Source of the DNA: Parapristionchus giblindavisi
Taxonomy: Eukaryota; Nematoda; Chromadorea; Rhabditida; Diplogasteridae
Length of the DNA: 64,000 nucleotides
Direction: 5' to 3'
Assembly (NCBI GenBank): GCA_943737045.1
Contig: CALSFV010000222.1
Location: 434,001 to 498,000 of the forward strand
Shown: piece by piece, positions 20,199-32,200 of the stretch
Layout of the letters: every line of letters starts with the position of its first letter
How positions within the stretch are numbered: the first letter of the stretch is position 1
Notes under the pieces: model-generated
Databases searched by the model: none
Seen by the model: the letters and a program-made list of their open reading frames with translations, nothing else
Told to the model about the DNA's origin: nothing
Made by a program: the position numbers and the translations under genes

Positions 20199-21729
20199 GA
20201 GAATCGCATCGATGTTGAGGACACTCTTGATGATTCCAATGGAGCAATTGGGAGTGTTCCACGCGATAACGGAATCGGTTAGTTGTGTTTTAGATTACGG
20301 TAGTATTGGACAATCAATGACAATCATTGGGCTATTGTGCAACTCCTTTGCTTATATTATAGAATTACAAAAGTTTTGCACACACCGCGCCAGATGCCGA
20401 ATTTAGTAAACTTCTCCACCGTTGAGAAAAACGCACTCCAAAATTTTCGCCAATTTTCGATAGCTTTTTCCGAATGTTTTTGAGATGCATATAATTTTAT
20501 TTTTGCTGAAAGCCCAATAAAATGACGAGAAAATTCCATAAAATTCAATAAAATAAGCGAAAATGAAATGTCGTGCGAAGAAGTGGGCGGAGTCAGAGTG
20601 TGCGCGGCAAAAGAGCGTAATTTGTATTGTTCGGACAGTTTTAATTCTATAATAACTGCCTCAACATAATCCCTTCTCAGACGGAACGAATGCCCAGTCG
20701 CCGGAGTGCTTCTCTCGCACGTTCGTTCGTCTTCCTGCATCGGTAAGTCATCTACCGTATACAACCGAACAAACTGGGGGGGGGGGTGACAGTTCCACCG
20801 GAATTTGCCTAATTCGATTCACAGTCATCCTATTGTTGGTAGTTATCGTTGGAATTCTGATTCCATGATACGCATATTTCGTCATTGATCTTTTCACCAT
20901 TGACGATTATTATTACCAAAATTTCAGTTCATGACGTCATTCTCGAACACTCCAGTGCACTCGTCAGAATTCCTTACATCTACGCCAGGTTCGTTTGATA
21001 TCTTCGACGAGATTATAGAAATGCCTGTATTTGCAGCGATCGAAGGACAAACTGTTACTCCATTCGAGACTGCGCTTTCTGCCGTCGCTAGAGGTTGAAT
21101 TTTGAAATATCGTTTTTTTAGTCGAATATTTTTAAAAAAACGATATTTGTGAATTTTGTTATTCACGATTTACAGTGTCAGAGACAGTTGTGAATACGTA
21201 GAGTTTGATGCAGATCAGTCAAATACCATCGCATTGCTTTGCAGCAGACGACTCTCGCGTGGAAGACGAACAACAGTCGCGTGCCCTAGCCAGCCAGTTC
21301 AGGTATCTATAGTTCTATTTATATTTTATCTGCCCGCATATGCATGCAACGATGCATGAAAAAGGATATTATAAAAATAAAAGGTGATGATAATGACTTC
21401 GCCCTTTAGAAGAAATTAGTGAAATAATGGGGCGGGTTAAGGGGGGGGGGGAGGAGGGTGACAAAGGACCTCCATACATTTGTCCCACTCGTAGAATATC
21501 TTGAGTGCACATTTAGCAATATACGCTCTGTATCAGAAATAATGCTCTATGTATCATCTATTTGTCAGAAAAATGTGCTTTAGAGTTCTACTGTCAATTA
21601 GGTCTATCGATCCTTTATGTGAGAGGAGACTTTACCAGGATCTTGGTAAGATCGTATTTCAAATATATGCATATGATACATGCGAATATCGAAATGCTTA
21701 ATAAATGATCATTTTCAGTCCGAACGTGA
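20193..21729 (+). CDS. Unidentified acidic 141-residue protein, six exons
   Basis: Exons 20193-20277, 20681-20742, 20928-21093, 21245-21302, 21602-21645 and 21719-21729 join in consistent phase with GT/AG borders. The acceptor of exon 5 (TCAATTAG) is the weakest. The product starts MSENRIDVEDTLDDSNGAIG, has a serine/threonine-rich middle (FSNTPVHSSEFLTSTPGSF) and an acidic-hydrophobic stretch (FDIFDEIIEMPVF), then a charged probable helix (DDSRVEDEQQSRALASQF) and ends RRLYQDLVRT. There is no signal peptide or membrane span, so a cytoplasmic or nuclear role is likely. An acceptor-like GTGTACAG about 45 bases before the ATG may be a trans-splice site. No family recognised. Its upstream region exists twice in this window. 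Confidence 0.5.
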
Positions 21730-21927
21730 ACAAGACGTTCGCGATGAGACGTGACGTGACATTTGTCGTGGGAAAACATGATTAGTTAAAGGTAACACAT
21801 ATAAGTGTTGGATCTAATAGAAACCTTCAAAATATTACTTTTAGTCTCACCACGTCCCCTCGTCGCTGGCTTCTCTAGTATCGAGAAACGTCGCCGAACG
21901 CACTCCACCACCACACCACCTATCTGA
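21730..21927. other. Intergenic DNA after the 141-residue gene
   Basis: A short frame (SPRPLVAGFSSIEKRRRTHS) follows a TACTTTTAG near 21843 and could be an alternative 3' exon. Unsupported otherwise. Confidence 0.3.
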
Positions 21928-22073
21928 CACTAGGTCGAATGAGAATCGATGAATAATAACCGACTGGATGAGAACCATTTGCATAATTTTTCTATTCATT
22001 AGCTCTTGTCTCTCATATGCAAATAGTTTTCATTCAGTCGCTTTTTATTCATCGGTTCTCATCCGGCCTAGTG
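21928..22073. repeat. CACTAGGTCG-type MITE, copy 2
   Basis: CACTAGGTCGAATGAGAA to CATCCGGCCTAGTG. The interior repeats GACTGGATGAGAACCATTTG and its complement. Same family as 11422-11563. Confidence 0.75.
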
Positions 22074-22693
22074 CCCACCCATATATTGCATTATCATGAA
22101 TTATCAATTTTCTATTATCACATATTAGGTTGATAGGAAAGTGGTCGTTACTCATGTCTTGCGGTTATGATACATTGGATTTATTTCATATTTGCAAAAA
22201 GTAAGCAATACTTTCATATCATCATAATATTTTTTATTTCGATATTTTATTCGTATATATTATAGAGAAGTTTTTTTATTGTTTAAATTAATTTTGTCGA
22301 GCTGATTTAATTTATGTACGCTTTCCATTGTGTATTTCTCTGCTTATGCAGTGCTCTCGTTATCACCATAGATCGATATGTAGTCTACCTTCCTATTTAT
22401 TGTTTCACTTTGGACATTTAAATACAGTTCGATAAAGATATATTTCGAAATTATCGATTTATTGATTTTATCAGCTATCGAGTCCAAAACAATTCACTCT
22501 AGGCATAAAAGTTATCGAACCAACAAGGGACACATTTTAAGATAATTTTTATTTCCAAATTATTCCATTTCTAGTGATCGTTTCTTGGCACTTTTCTTGG
22601 TTGGAATACAAGTCAATAAAGTTTTATCTTTAAATTTTTGTTGTTCTGAATTATGCATATTTTTCATAGCAGGTAGGCAAACAAAAGGGTGCC
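22074..22693. other. AT-rich intergenic DNA, no gene seen
   Basis: No exon, RNA or repeat recognised apart from short AT runs. Confidence 0.5.
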
Positions 22694-23207
22694 TCCATGA
22701 ATGATCAATTCCGATGTGATCGTTCTTTGATCATAATGGGAAGAAAGAGCGAGAGAGTGTTGATTTTTGAGAGAATACAGAGAAAGAGATACGACTCTTC
22801 GTGATTTGACCCAAAGAACGCCATTGTTTTCGATCAATGTTGTGCCTCCACTCTCGATTTTTCCCGCTCTTTTTCCCAATAATATAGCGTGTCCCTTTCT
22901 CTTTCTTCTTCCCCTCTGTCGTTTGAAATTAGTTAACTCTCATTTTTCCTCTTCCCGCCTCTACCTCTTCCTCACCCTTCCCTCTCTTCCCCTTCTCCCT
23001 CTCCTTATTTCTTTCTCTCCTCATATCTCCAACTGATCAAGCTGTTCTCTTTGTTCATTTGCATACATTATCACTTGTTGTCTATCACTTCATCAATTGT
23101 ACTCCAATTTCCATATATCCCATTATCATTCAAGTCTTCTCATTCTTTTTCATTTTGTGTACAGTCGTCGGTCGTCTCTCGTTTCTTTCACGTCGTCATC
23201 CATGTCG
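22694..23207 (+). repeat. Direct repeat B: orphan copy of the upstream/leader region
   Basis: Near-identical to 19686-20198 up to CATCCATGTCG. There the sequence changes and the ATG frame stops after seven codons, so this promoter-like copy has lost its gene. A later exon-like ATGATCATCGATGACGTC frame at about 23652 is too short to judge. Confidence 0.8.
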
Positions 23208-24496
23208 TCTTTTGATCTGTCTTGACCTTTTATGTCTATGTTTGGTTTCTTACAATTATTGTTTACCTCAAATATCGATCAATTTTTATGTACTTGAACA
23301 AATATTCAGAAAATTTTTTATGCTCTTGCTCTCCATCCTTCTATCTCTTCCTCTGTCTATCTCTATTTTTTAAAATTATCGATCGAGTATATTGTCTGAT
23401 ATTATCTACGTTTTCTCACTCTTTATATCTTGGCATCCTTTAATCATTCGTGCTGGTCTTCTCTCCGATCTTATCAATACTTTCCCGATCCGTTTAAGTT
23501 GATCGTTATTCTTTTCCATTTCGTTCATATTCTCTTTACTTTGGCCACGCTCTCACCTATAACTTCTCTTTCCTACGAGACTGTGGCCATCACCATTTGT
23601 TTCATTTAAAAAATTTCAAATCCATTTCAGGAAAACCTTCAACCGCACGACAGATGATCATCGATGACGTCTTCACGCGCCCACTGTCATCGACGACAAG
23701 CGGTTAGGCCAAATGCGGCAAGGTCTTAAAAGGTGCGTGGCTGTTAACCGTTTTGCAATTTTTTATCCTCTAAGCAATTGTTTATCCGAACTGATGTTCC
23801 GAAGTTGTGAATCTAAAGAAAAATGGTTAGAGAGCGTGTAGTTAGTGGAGATGCTTTTATTTTATTGACTTGTAAACAGAGCTGACCTTTACATGGTTTA
23901 GCATCGATACTCAAGTTGAATGAGAGCAAAAGTCTTTGGCAACGTCCTAATCACCTCCTACTAACCAGAATCCGAAAAGGTTATCAAATGCTCAATTTTT
24001 GACAATAAATGAACAAAACACTTTACCTTCTCTCAATGTCTTCTCTTTTTTCTTCATTTCGATACTTTTGAACATCACGTAATTAGGGAGAGCGTAAAGA
24101 GTAGTTGGTTTACGACTGTGAATGACGAATGAAAAGCGGTGAAAATATTGACATAGGTGAAGTCCTTGAATCTATCGTATTTATCATTTTGCATGTGGCA
24201 TCTCATCTATATCGTCTTCGTCGATGATGACGTCATCACCACATCACCGTGTTCTTTTTGGATGATCTTCTCGAGGAGGAGGATGTTCCGCATGAATGAG
24301 TGATGCTACAGCGACTGTCTCTACACTTCGTATCTTTTTTTTCCAAAAATGAATAAAGTTTTTGGGTGTGTTGACATGTATACGTGGTGTCCCTGCCCGC
24401 GAAGTTAAATGGGCGGAGTCAAAATCACTATATAGATATAGTTCACAGGGAATGGGCAGAGCCATCCATATAGATCGTTTGATAGAACAAGTAATG
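23208..24496. other. Intergenic DNA, no supported gene
   Basis: Pyrimidine-rich to about 23.6 kb, then mixed. A GAAAACCTTCAACCGCACGA segment after TTTCAG (23630) and a repeated CGATGACGTC theme (23667 and, reversed, 24222) were noted, but no gene could be built. Confidence 0.4.
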
Positions 24497-24578
24497 GGGA
24501 CCCATGGTCTAGTGGATAAGAGATCTGACGATCAATCCGAACTGTTGGTCGGCAGACAAGTTCGATTCCCCAGTAGGA
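24497..24578 (+). other. tRNA-like A/B-box sequence
   Basis: CATGGTCTAGTGGATA resembles a D-arm/A-box and AAGTTCGATTCCCC a T-loop/B-box, about 50 bases apart. The T-stem does not pair well, so a decayed tRNA or tRNA-derived SINE head is likelier than a functional gene. Confidence 0.4.
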
Positions 24579-24884
24579 TCAGCAAAAGAATACATCTCCC
24601 AACTGTACCGAACTCTTTTTACCATTTTTTTCAGTTAATGCATTCTCGCTCTCCCTACGCGTATGTCTAGTGAGTGACAGAGGTCCCATAGAATGATCAT
24701 GAACTAACTTTTTTCATGAACATTCACTATAAATGAGTTTCACACCAAGTATGATTAAATCGACCAAGCTGATTTCAAAAATCGCATTTATTTTCACGCA
24801 ACGTTTCGTCCCACGCAGCCACAGCGTGTCGTACATAGTTTGGAATCAAGAAGGGTATCAATTAAGATCATTTGATGAGGTGTT

Positions 24885-25015
24885 TTAAAGGGAGAATGAC
24901 CTCTCTAAATGGTCTCTTCATTGCGCACAGTATTTCTCTGTTTTCTAACAACGAGAGAGCGTAGAGCGCTGAAGAGACCGTTGGCAAGGGTTTCGGGCCC
25001 TTTAAAGGCACGTTC
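24885..25015. mobile_element. TTAA-B family MITE
   Basis: TTAA-AGGGAGAATGACCTCTC to GGGCCCTTTAA. The central CTAACAACGAGAGAGCGTAG matches the family core. Its right TTAA is shared with the next element. Confidence 0.8.
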
Positions 25016-25113
25016 CAATCTTATTTGACTCTCCGCTCTGGCGGTATTCTCTCGTAGATAAAGAATGCGAGAGAGCATTGCCCGAGCGGAGAGTCTTAAA
25101 TTTGCTCAGGATC
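25012..25113. repeat. TTAA-A MITE abutting the TTAA-B copy
   Basis: TTAA-AGGCACGTTCCAATCTT, then CTCTCCGCTCTGGCGGTATT and its complementary arm; the right end has lost the TTAA. The two families inserted back to back at one TTAA. Confidence 0.7.
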
Positions 25114-25805
25114 CCCTATTCACCCTATACATTCGGAGAGACATTATTCTCAAAACATCGACGTTGCCTTATTTAGAAAGTCACTATGAATTAATAACGA
25201 TTATGGATTTATCGATGATGAAATCTTTTTTTTAAATATTACAAAACAATACTTTTTTTAGCTCAACGGATTGTCGTATCCTTTGTAAGCCTTGTAGAGA
25301 AGAACTTGAATGCAAAAAAATCAATTCGATTTGATCCCATTTTAAACCAACGATGAATAAATTTGAATATGACAATTCTTTTCACATGAATACAACTCAC
25401 CCCATAATGGATTTCGTGTAAAAATTCAACAAATTAAAACGGTATGCTGAAAGGACGACTACAGGCGATCTCAGCTTTGATAATATTAGAACAAAACGTG
25501 GTATTTGTATTGTTTACAACTGATCTATAAGAAACCAGAGATCGTGATGTCTATCGTTTTACATGAAATTCCTGAAATCTGGAACATTTTATTTCAATGA
25601 ATTAGACATACCAACCCAATGTTAAATCTGATGCGACAAAGAAATTAGAAGATCAATATACCCGCAGAAGAAAAGCCTATCTCATGCACCTCGAACACTT
25701 AAACTTGTAAGTATATTTACACTATGCGGAGTAATTTAGCCTATAATTTCAAAGTTATTCGAAGTAATGGCCAAGGGCAGCAATATTTTTGCCCCGGAGT
25801 TTATA
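25114..25805. other. Intergenic DNA, no gene seen
   Basis: AT-rich sequence with no supported exon. It ends where the inverted duplication begins. Confidence 0.5.
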
Positions 25806-26119
25806 ACTGACTTAAAAGTAATGAAATAAAATGAGCTGATCTCACCTAAATGTCTGACAAACAAGTAACACATTTATCAATTGGATTCTTCTTAGTGAGT
25901 TCGAACCGAACCAAAAGAATCATTTCCCCAGTAAAGGTCAGCACTCTCTCTGCCTCTCTGCCCACTTTTTTCTCTGCGATCTCTCGATTTCGCTTGATCT
26001 CTAACCCTCCTTTAGCCAACTGACTCTCTTCAATTTGTTTCAGTTTACAGCTACTCTCTATACTTTTTGTAGTAATGTTATAGCTGGGTCCGGAAAATGG
26101 TCAACCGTTCTCGTCTCGC

Positions 26120-26127
26120 TATAAAAG
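26120..26127 (+). promoter_or_regulatory. TATA box of collagen copy 2
   Basis: TATAAAAG in a block conserved with the other copy, about 250 bases upstream of the ATG. Confidence 0.65.
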
Positions 26128-26380
26128 ACAGAGGAGTAGCATTGAAAACATCATTCAAACGTTCTTCGTCCTTGTGTCTAGATTAGCCATTCTATCTCAA
26201 CATTGTGCAGTACTTAAAACAGTTTCCATTCGTCTAGGCATACCAAGCACTGGCCAATTACCTTTACATAGTTTGGCACTTCGACTTTGTCTACTTATGT
26301 CGTTTAAAGTGTTCTGTCTCGATCGATTTCAATTACGCTTACACCAATGTAACTTGTATAAAATTGTTTTCTTTTAAGGT

Positions 26381-27415
26381 ATGAAGACTGACGTAGAGGT
26401 TGAATCCGTGAAGAAGTTCGCCTTCTTCGGAGTGGCTGTATCCACCGTCGCCACTCTTACGGCCATCGTTGCCGTACCCATGCTCTGCATGTACATGCAG
26501 GTATTTAATATATTAAGGACTTACTGTTTTTCTGTATTAAGGAATTACTGTTTAAGTACTTGCTAAGTCACTAAGTACAGCTAACTTATGCTAACTTATC
26601 ATTTCAGAACGTCCAGTCTTCCCTCCAGGACGAACTCGCCTTCTGCCGCACTCGTGCCACCTCTCTCAGAGGCGAGTACTCCAAGGTAAGATTGACCTTA
26701 AGTGACTTAACTGATAAGTATTAAAGACGACGTTAAGTATTAAGTAAAATGATCCTCGTTTCAGCTCGACTCTTTCCGTTCTGCTGAGATGGAAAGATCC
26801 AAGAGACAGACCGCTTACACTTGTTGCTCATGCGGAGTTGGAGCCGCCGGACCTCCCGGACCTCCCGGACAGGACGGATACCCCGGAAACGATGGACAAC
26901 CCGGAAACGCTGGATCCCCCGGACAAGACGCCACTGATGGAAACCAACAGCCCAGAGACACCGACTTCTGCTTTGACTGCCCAGCTGGACCTCCCGGAGC
27001 CCCCGGATCTCCCGGACCCAAGGGACCCGATGGAGCCCCTGGAGCCCCCGGAGACCTCGGATCCGCTGGAAGACCTGGAGGACGTGGACAGCCTGGAGCT
27101 CCTGGACAGCCCGGAGCCCCCGGAAACGACGGACAGCCCGGAGCCCCCGGAAGAGACGGAAACGTCCGTACTCAGCCTTCTCCCGCTGGACAGCCTGGAC
27201 AACCTGGAGCTCCCGGACCTCAGGGACCCCCTGGACCCGATGGACGCCCCGGAAACCCTGGACGCGACGGACAGCCCGGACAACCCGGAGAGCCCGGACG
27301 CGATGGAGCTCCTGGACAGAACGGAGCTCCCGGACCCCGCGGAAACGACGGTGGAAACGGAGGCAAGGGATCTTGCGACCACTGCCCTCCTCCCCGTACC
27401 GCTCCCGGATATTAA
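26381..27415 (+). CDS. Cuticle collagen, copy 2
   Basis: Exons 26381-26500, 26608-26685 and 26765-27415 (282 residues), with the same intron positions as the inverted partner. Residues 1-40 form the membrane anchor. RSKR at the start of the third exon's product is the processing site. Cysteine pairs flank the Gly-X-Y domain (TCCSCG before it, FCFDCP within it, SCDHCPPP after it). TTTTAAG two bases before the ATG is a plausible trans-splice acceptor, matching the outron-sized gap to the TATA box. Intron 1 is short (107 bases) because it lacks the MITE present in copy 1. Both copies appear intact and promoter-bearing, so dosage for cuticle synthesis is a reasonable role. Confidence 0.93.
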
Positions 27416-27704
27416 AAGATCTCTCTATGCTCTACGGTTCCATTCAAGTCACACCGGTCTATTTCTTGATAAATTCATTTCATTTCTCTTTATATTATTT
27501 ATTGATTAACAATAATAGACACATATACATATATTGCAATAACTCATGAAATCATTGATCGCAATTATTTCCATTTTTTCGATCTCAACATCATAAGTTG
27601 CAATCTTATTTTTCTTTACTTTAAAGAACTTGTTTCTCGACAATTTCTCTGGCGTTTCTTCGGCTTTTACAATACAATGCAATGTAAATCCAGCGAATTT
27701 TGTC

Positions 27705-27825
27705 TTAAAGGGAGCGTTACCTCAGTCAATGTTCTCTTCATTGCGCACACTATTTTTCTGCTCTCTAACAACGAGAGAGCATTGTGCGTCGAAGAGACCA
27801 TTGAGTGAGTTTACGCTCCCTTTAA
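27705..27825. mobile_element. TTAA-B family MITE
   Basis: TTAA-AGGGAGCGTTACCTCAGT to ACTCACT-like arm ending GCTCCCT-TTAA, with the TCTAACAACGAGAGAGCATT core. It lies just outside the collagen duplication. Confidence 0.8.
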
Positions 27826-28132
27826 TATGCAGAACGCTGAGAGCAAGCCTGTAAGAATAACGGCAAATAAAACACTGAACGAGCGATCATTATGTTTTAT
27901 CTATTTTTGCATATTCCTTTTTTCTTTTTCTATATTCACTATTCGACAAGGAAGAATCAAGTGTACCTTATTATTAGGTGCCGAAGAACTTCTTCAATAG
28001 TTTGATATATCGTGTATTCCTTGTCATACTTCTGATGATGATTTAGAATATCTTTGCTCATACGCAGAAACTCATCATTCTCATACTCGTGCATTCGTCA
28101 GAAGAAGGTGAACAAATGAGTACACAGGAGAA
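27826..28132. other. Intergenic DNA, no gene seen
   Basis: No coding or repeat signal recognised between the two mobile elements. Confidence 0.5.
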
Positions 28133-28140
28133 ATGTGGAC

Positions 28141-29252
28141 CAGGGCTTTGATTTTTTGTTTGGTATTTTTTTTTGTTTTTTTGGTTTTTTTTTGGGTTTT
28201 TGAGAATTTTTTGTTTGGTATTTTTTTGTTTGGTTTTTCTGCAAATACCAAAAAATAACAAAAAAAACGGATATAGAAAATTAACACAAATTTGCTTGAA
28301 AAGTTAATTTGTGATAAGTTTTGTTGTAATTTTTTACTGCAAGATAATTTTGGGGAGTGCAATATTACGAAACAGTGCTAAAGAAGGGGACCCTAAGTTT
28401 TTTCGTGATCAAACTGACCGCCAGGACTATAGATATCTCAATAAATACAAAATGTTCTGTAAAATTATAGATGCCTCGGAATACCGTAATACGAGCTGAA
28501 AGTTCGTTGTTGCATCAAGGAAATGCCAGGGACAACGCGCCTTTTCGAATTTGAAAGATGAATATATAGACAAATGTAAACGGTAATCGAAAATGCGTGG
28601 CGCGGCTACGTGCGCTGACTACCAACAACTCGAGCTACGCGTGCTACGCTTTCGTCTCTCGAATCTAATAGAGAACAGAATGACACATAATTGGTCCCAC
28701 GTTCTTCATGATAATAGCGCATCAAAATTTCTAGATTTCCTTTCTTTGACCAATCAATAAAATTCTGCCGATAACGAATCAATAGCGAATTTAGCTTCTA
28801 ATTATAAATATCAAGGTCGGAAATCTAGGTTATCGGATTTCAAAATGCGGTCATGTTTTTCGATTTTTAGAAAATATGACTCAAAATACGGTCAGGTTTT
28901 TCGATTTTTGCGAAATTTTGACTCAAAATGCGGTCAGGTTTTTTCGATTTTTGTGAAATTTTAGCTCAAAATGCGGTCAGGCTTGTACTTTGTAACATAC
29001 TTTCGATCTATGGCTTCTATGTTTGATTTAGTTGTTAATTTTAAGAATTTTGACACTCAATTAAGAGTAGTTGTTATTTAAAGGAAGGCAAAAACGAGAT
29101 AAAGTTAAAAATTTTCTCGGAAAAGTGGGAAAAAATAATTTTATTGTTTTTTTTTTGTTTTTTTTGGGTTTTTTTTTGTTTGGTGAGAAAATTTTTTTGT
29201 TAGACCCAAACAAAAAATTTTTTGGTCGAAATAATTTTTTGTCCCAGCCCTG
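28141..29252. mobile_element. Non-autonomous hAT-like element, copy 2 (1.11 kb)
   Basis: CAGGGCTTTGA and TCCCAGCCCTG ends. ATGTGGAC is duplicated at 28133-28140 and 29253-29260. The interior matches 17727-18814, including GTCCCACGTTCTTCAT. A three-fold repeat of ACTCAAAATGCGGTCAGG near 28.87-28.98 kb is private to this copy. No transposase. Confidence 0.88.
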
Positions 29253-29260
29253 ATGTGGAC

Positions 29261-32200
29261 CTTGACAGGCCACAACTTTTCTTAGTCCGCCAATGATTTT
29301 GTGCTGAATAAAGGAAAATATGAAGTACTCCAATGCTACTCCTGCAATTTGTGCTTCTGCTTCTGCATATATTTTGCGAATTTATTATTGTTTCCTTGCT
29401 TTTCGCCTTTTCAAAAATATTTTACTCTATCAAAAATCCTGTGTGTGTGTCCGTCTGTTGATCTAGCCCAACCGATATTGGCGGTTCCGGTTTAACAATT
29501 CATGTGTCTAGAACTGACCATAAAGGTCGAAACATCGGACGACAGGTTTGGACTTATTGTTAGCCTCTTATCTTTACTTTGACTTTTGCACAGTTACAAA
29601 ACATCATTTTTCTTTCTTCATAATTAGAGTTAGGAGACGTCCTCCTCCTACACGACTATGGAACATAAGGCGTGATACTCCAACCTAGCCTTTCAGAAAT
29701 ACGTGATGCCCATCACAAAGGTTTCGCAGGACCTCTTGACTGGAGAAGATACTCGCTCATATGCAAGAATATAACTAATACGATTTAATGTTCTGACGGT
29801 CAGCATTCCAAATGAACGAAATTGAATAAATGAATGAATGTAAATGGAAAAAAATGAATAAATGAGATGCAAATAAAGATGAATGAATGTATATTATAAT
29901 CAATCAGTCAATCAATCTTTATTAGGTTCGCGTCTGTATGTCGCGTATTGCAGTGTGTAGTGAAATTACAGTTAGTTTCAGTGCGAAATGACTACATTTG
30001 AAATTATCAAAATGACTGCAAGCCACTTCAGATTTCATAGAATCACTTAGATTGGAGTAAGATGATGCAGATCTTTAGTGAAGTCAGCACCTTGGGTGAA
30101 CCCCACGAGTCCCCGGAATTTTCCAAACTTTCACGCATAGTCGTGGTTATTGCGGACAAAATTTGATCGACATTAATCCTTAAAAGGGGATGATATAATA
30201 ATCCACTAAGGAGACTTCTTCCTCTCATGTAATACATTGATGTACTGGTTTCAAGTAATAGTATCGGTGTTTACAGACATACCCAAAGCTAGTAATAATG
30301 TCTCGTAGACAAAGAAAGCGCGAGAGTGTGATCTGAGAGGAGGGTTTCAAATTAGATATATATATTACTTCTTTTTTTTCTTTTTATGGTAAATTTGCTT
30401 CAATACATTTTTAATAAGAGAATTCTAATAAACGATCTATACCATTGTTGCTATACCCAACTCTTCCTGAGTAACAACAATCGTTCATCATTATTCCAAT
30501 GACGCAGTTATCTTTGAACGAGGAAAAACTTGTGTGACATCATTCCTCGAAGATAAGGGTAGAGAGATATTCCCCAAAGGGATTACAATCGGTTCTTGCA
30601 GCGGTTACCCTAGGAACCACTGACAATGAGAGTTGGAAAAGTGTGTTCTTTTCTCCTATTCGCAAGATATTTTTAGTATACGTCGCTCTTTTTTACATTG
30701 GAATAAAGCGATACAGTAGTCCTGCGAATGTCAAAAGTTCTTTGATGCTACTACGACACACCAATTCCGTAACCCTAGAAACCACAAACCAATTTTAATA
30801 AAACTGCGAAACGATCAACGGCTTAATTTTGTTTTCCGAAAAATATATATAATAATAATCCTATTTGATTAATCTCCCACACGATTATCAATTATACAAC
30901 ACATCAACTATACCTTTAACACGAGTATTATTCAAAATTTTCAGACATATTCTTATCACGGATTAATTAACATATAATATATCCCCGCAATACTCGCCCC
31001 GAGACTACACATGTTCTTATTCCCCAGTAAAAAGAGTGGGGCTAATAATTCGTAACGTATTTGATCTTTTACTTTCATCTACTACTGAACAATTGTATCC
31101 ACTTACTTATATAAGTCCTACAAATCCTCGAAAAGCCATTAACACTACAATATACTATATATCACATGGGTTCGATGGGTTTTTAATTACTTTACTTTTG
31201 CAACTATCAGAATATTTGACTACTTTTAATTAGGATTTTACAAAATATGTTTTCTTAGAAAATGTAGTTTGCACTTTGACTCGCGGAATATGGGAAAGTT
31301 CGCATCGAAATTCCGTGTGAATGGAATTCTGAGAACCTATTTTCAAGGGTCACTTTATTTATCACGTAAAAATCAACCATATCTAAATTACTATATAATT
31401 TAAATTACAGTAATTCAATTTCCCTTTCCCTTTGATTTTTTACTTTCCCTTTGAAAGGTTGAAAGGATAAATAGTGTTCAACTTTTAACTACGTCAGCGT
31501 GGTAGTAATGCTATATTTAGCACTTATTCAGAGCATTTATGACAAAACACTCTATTCTAGCTCATTCAAAGGCAGTGATAAACATTCTTAACATGACGTG
31601 GCTCATAAAAATAATGAGGGGGATTCTTGATTCCCTAAGATTAATCAAGCGTCCGATCCCTAAAGTCCAAAGTATCAGCAGTGTGTCTATTCCTGCCTCA
31701 AGTGTGTTTCAAAACATCACTTTCGCGCCAAAAACCATAGTTTTCTCATTAGGCATAATTAGACATCTATAGTCACAAAAAGGCTGAAATTCCGGTAATT
31801 CCCCGAAGTGAGTCAAGCACAAGTGTGTATTCAAGTTTGCTGAATGTTCTGCGATTAGCGTTAACGAGCCGACCATGACGTTGATATAATATCAGCGCCA
31901 AAGGCACGGTTTCTGAGCTACTGATAGACTTTTTACCACACACGACACTTAAATTTATGCGTCATATTATGTATTCCACTTCCTTGCGTAAAATTATATT
32001 AACATACCAATTTCGGAACTATATGATTTGACGTAGCGCATAACATTTTCGAGTTCGATGACGTGAAAAGTGTTTTTTTTTTAATCCAAATTATTGTATT
32101 TTACTGAGAAAAAATGACGAACAACTCAGACACAAATTTAGGGCAGTTATTTTTGAATATTTTTTCTGTGCACAGTTAATTCCTTGCATTAAATGCGAAG

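Larger units (their letters stand above)
25806..27512 (+). repeat. Inverted segmental duplication, arm 2 (collagen gene plus flanks)
   Basis: Reverse-complement partner of 13735-15886. Non-coding flanks are clearly homologous but more diverged than the coding exons, suggesting selection or gene conversion keeps the exons alike. Confidence 0.85.

Noticed and set aside
24244..24465. 73-codon minus frame near a CGATGATGACGTC repeat
   Set aside because: No splice or family support; the frame ends without matching any neighbouring exon.
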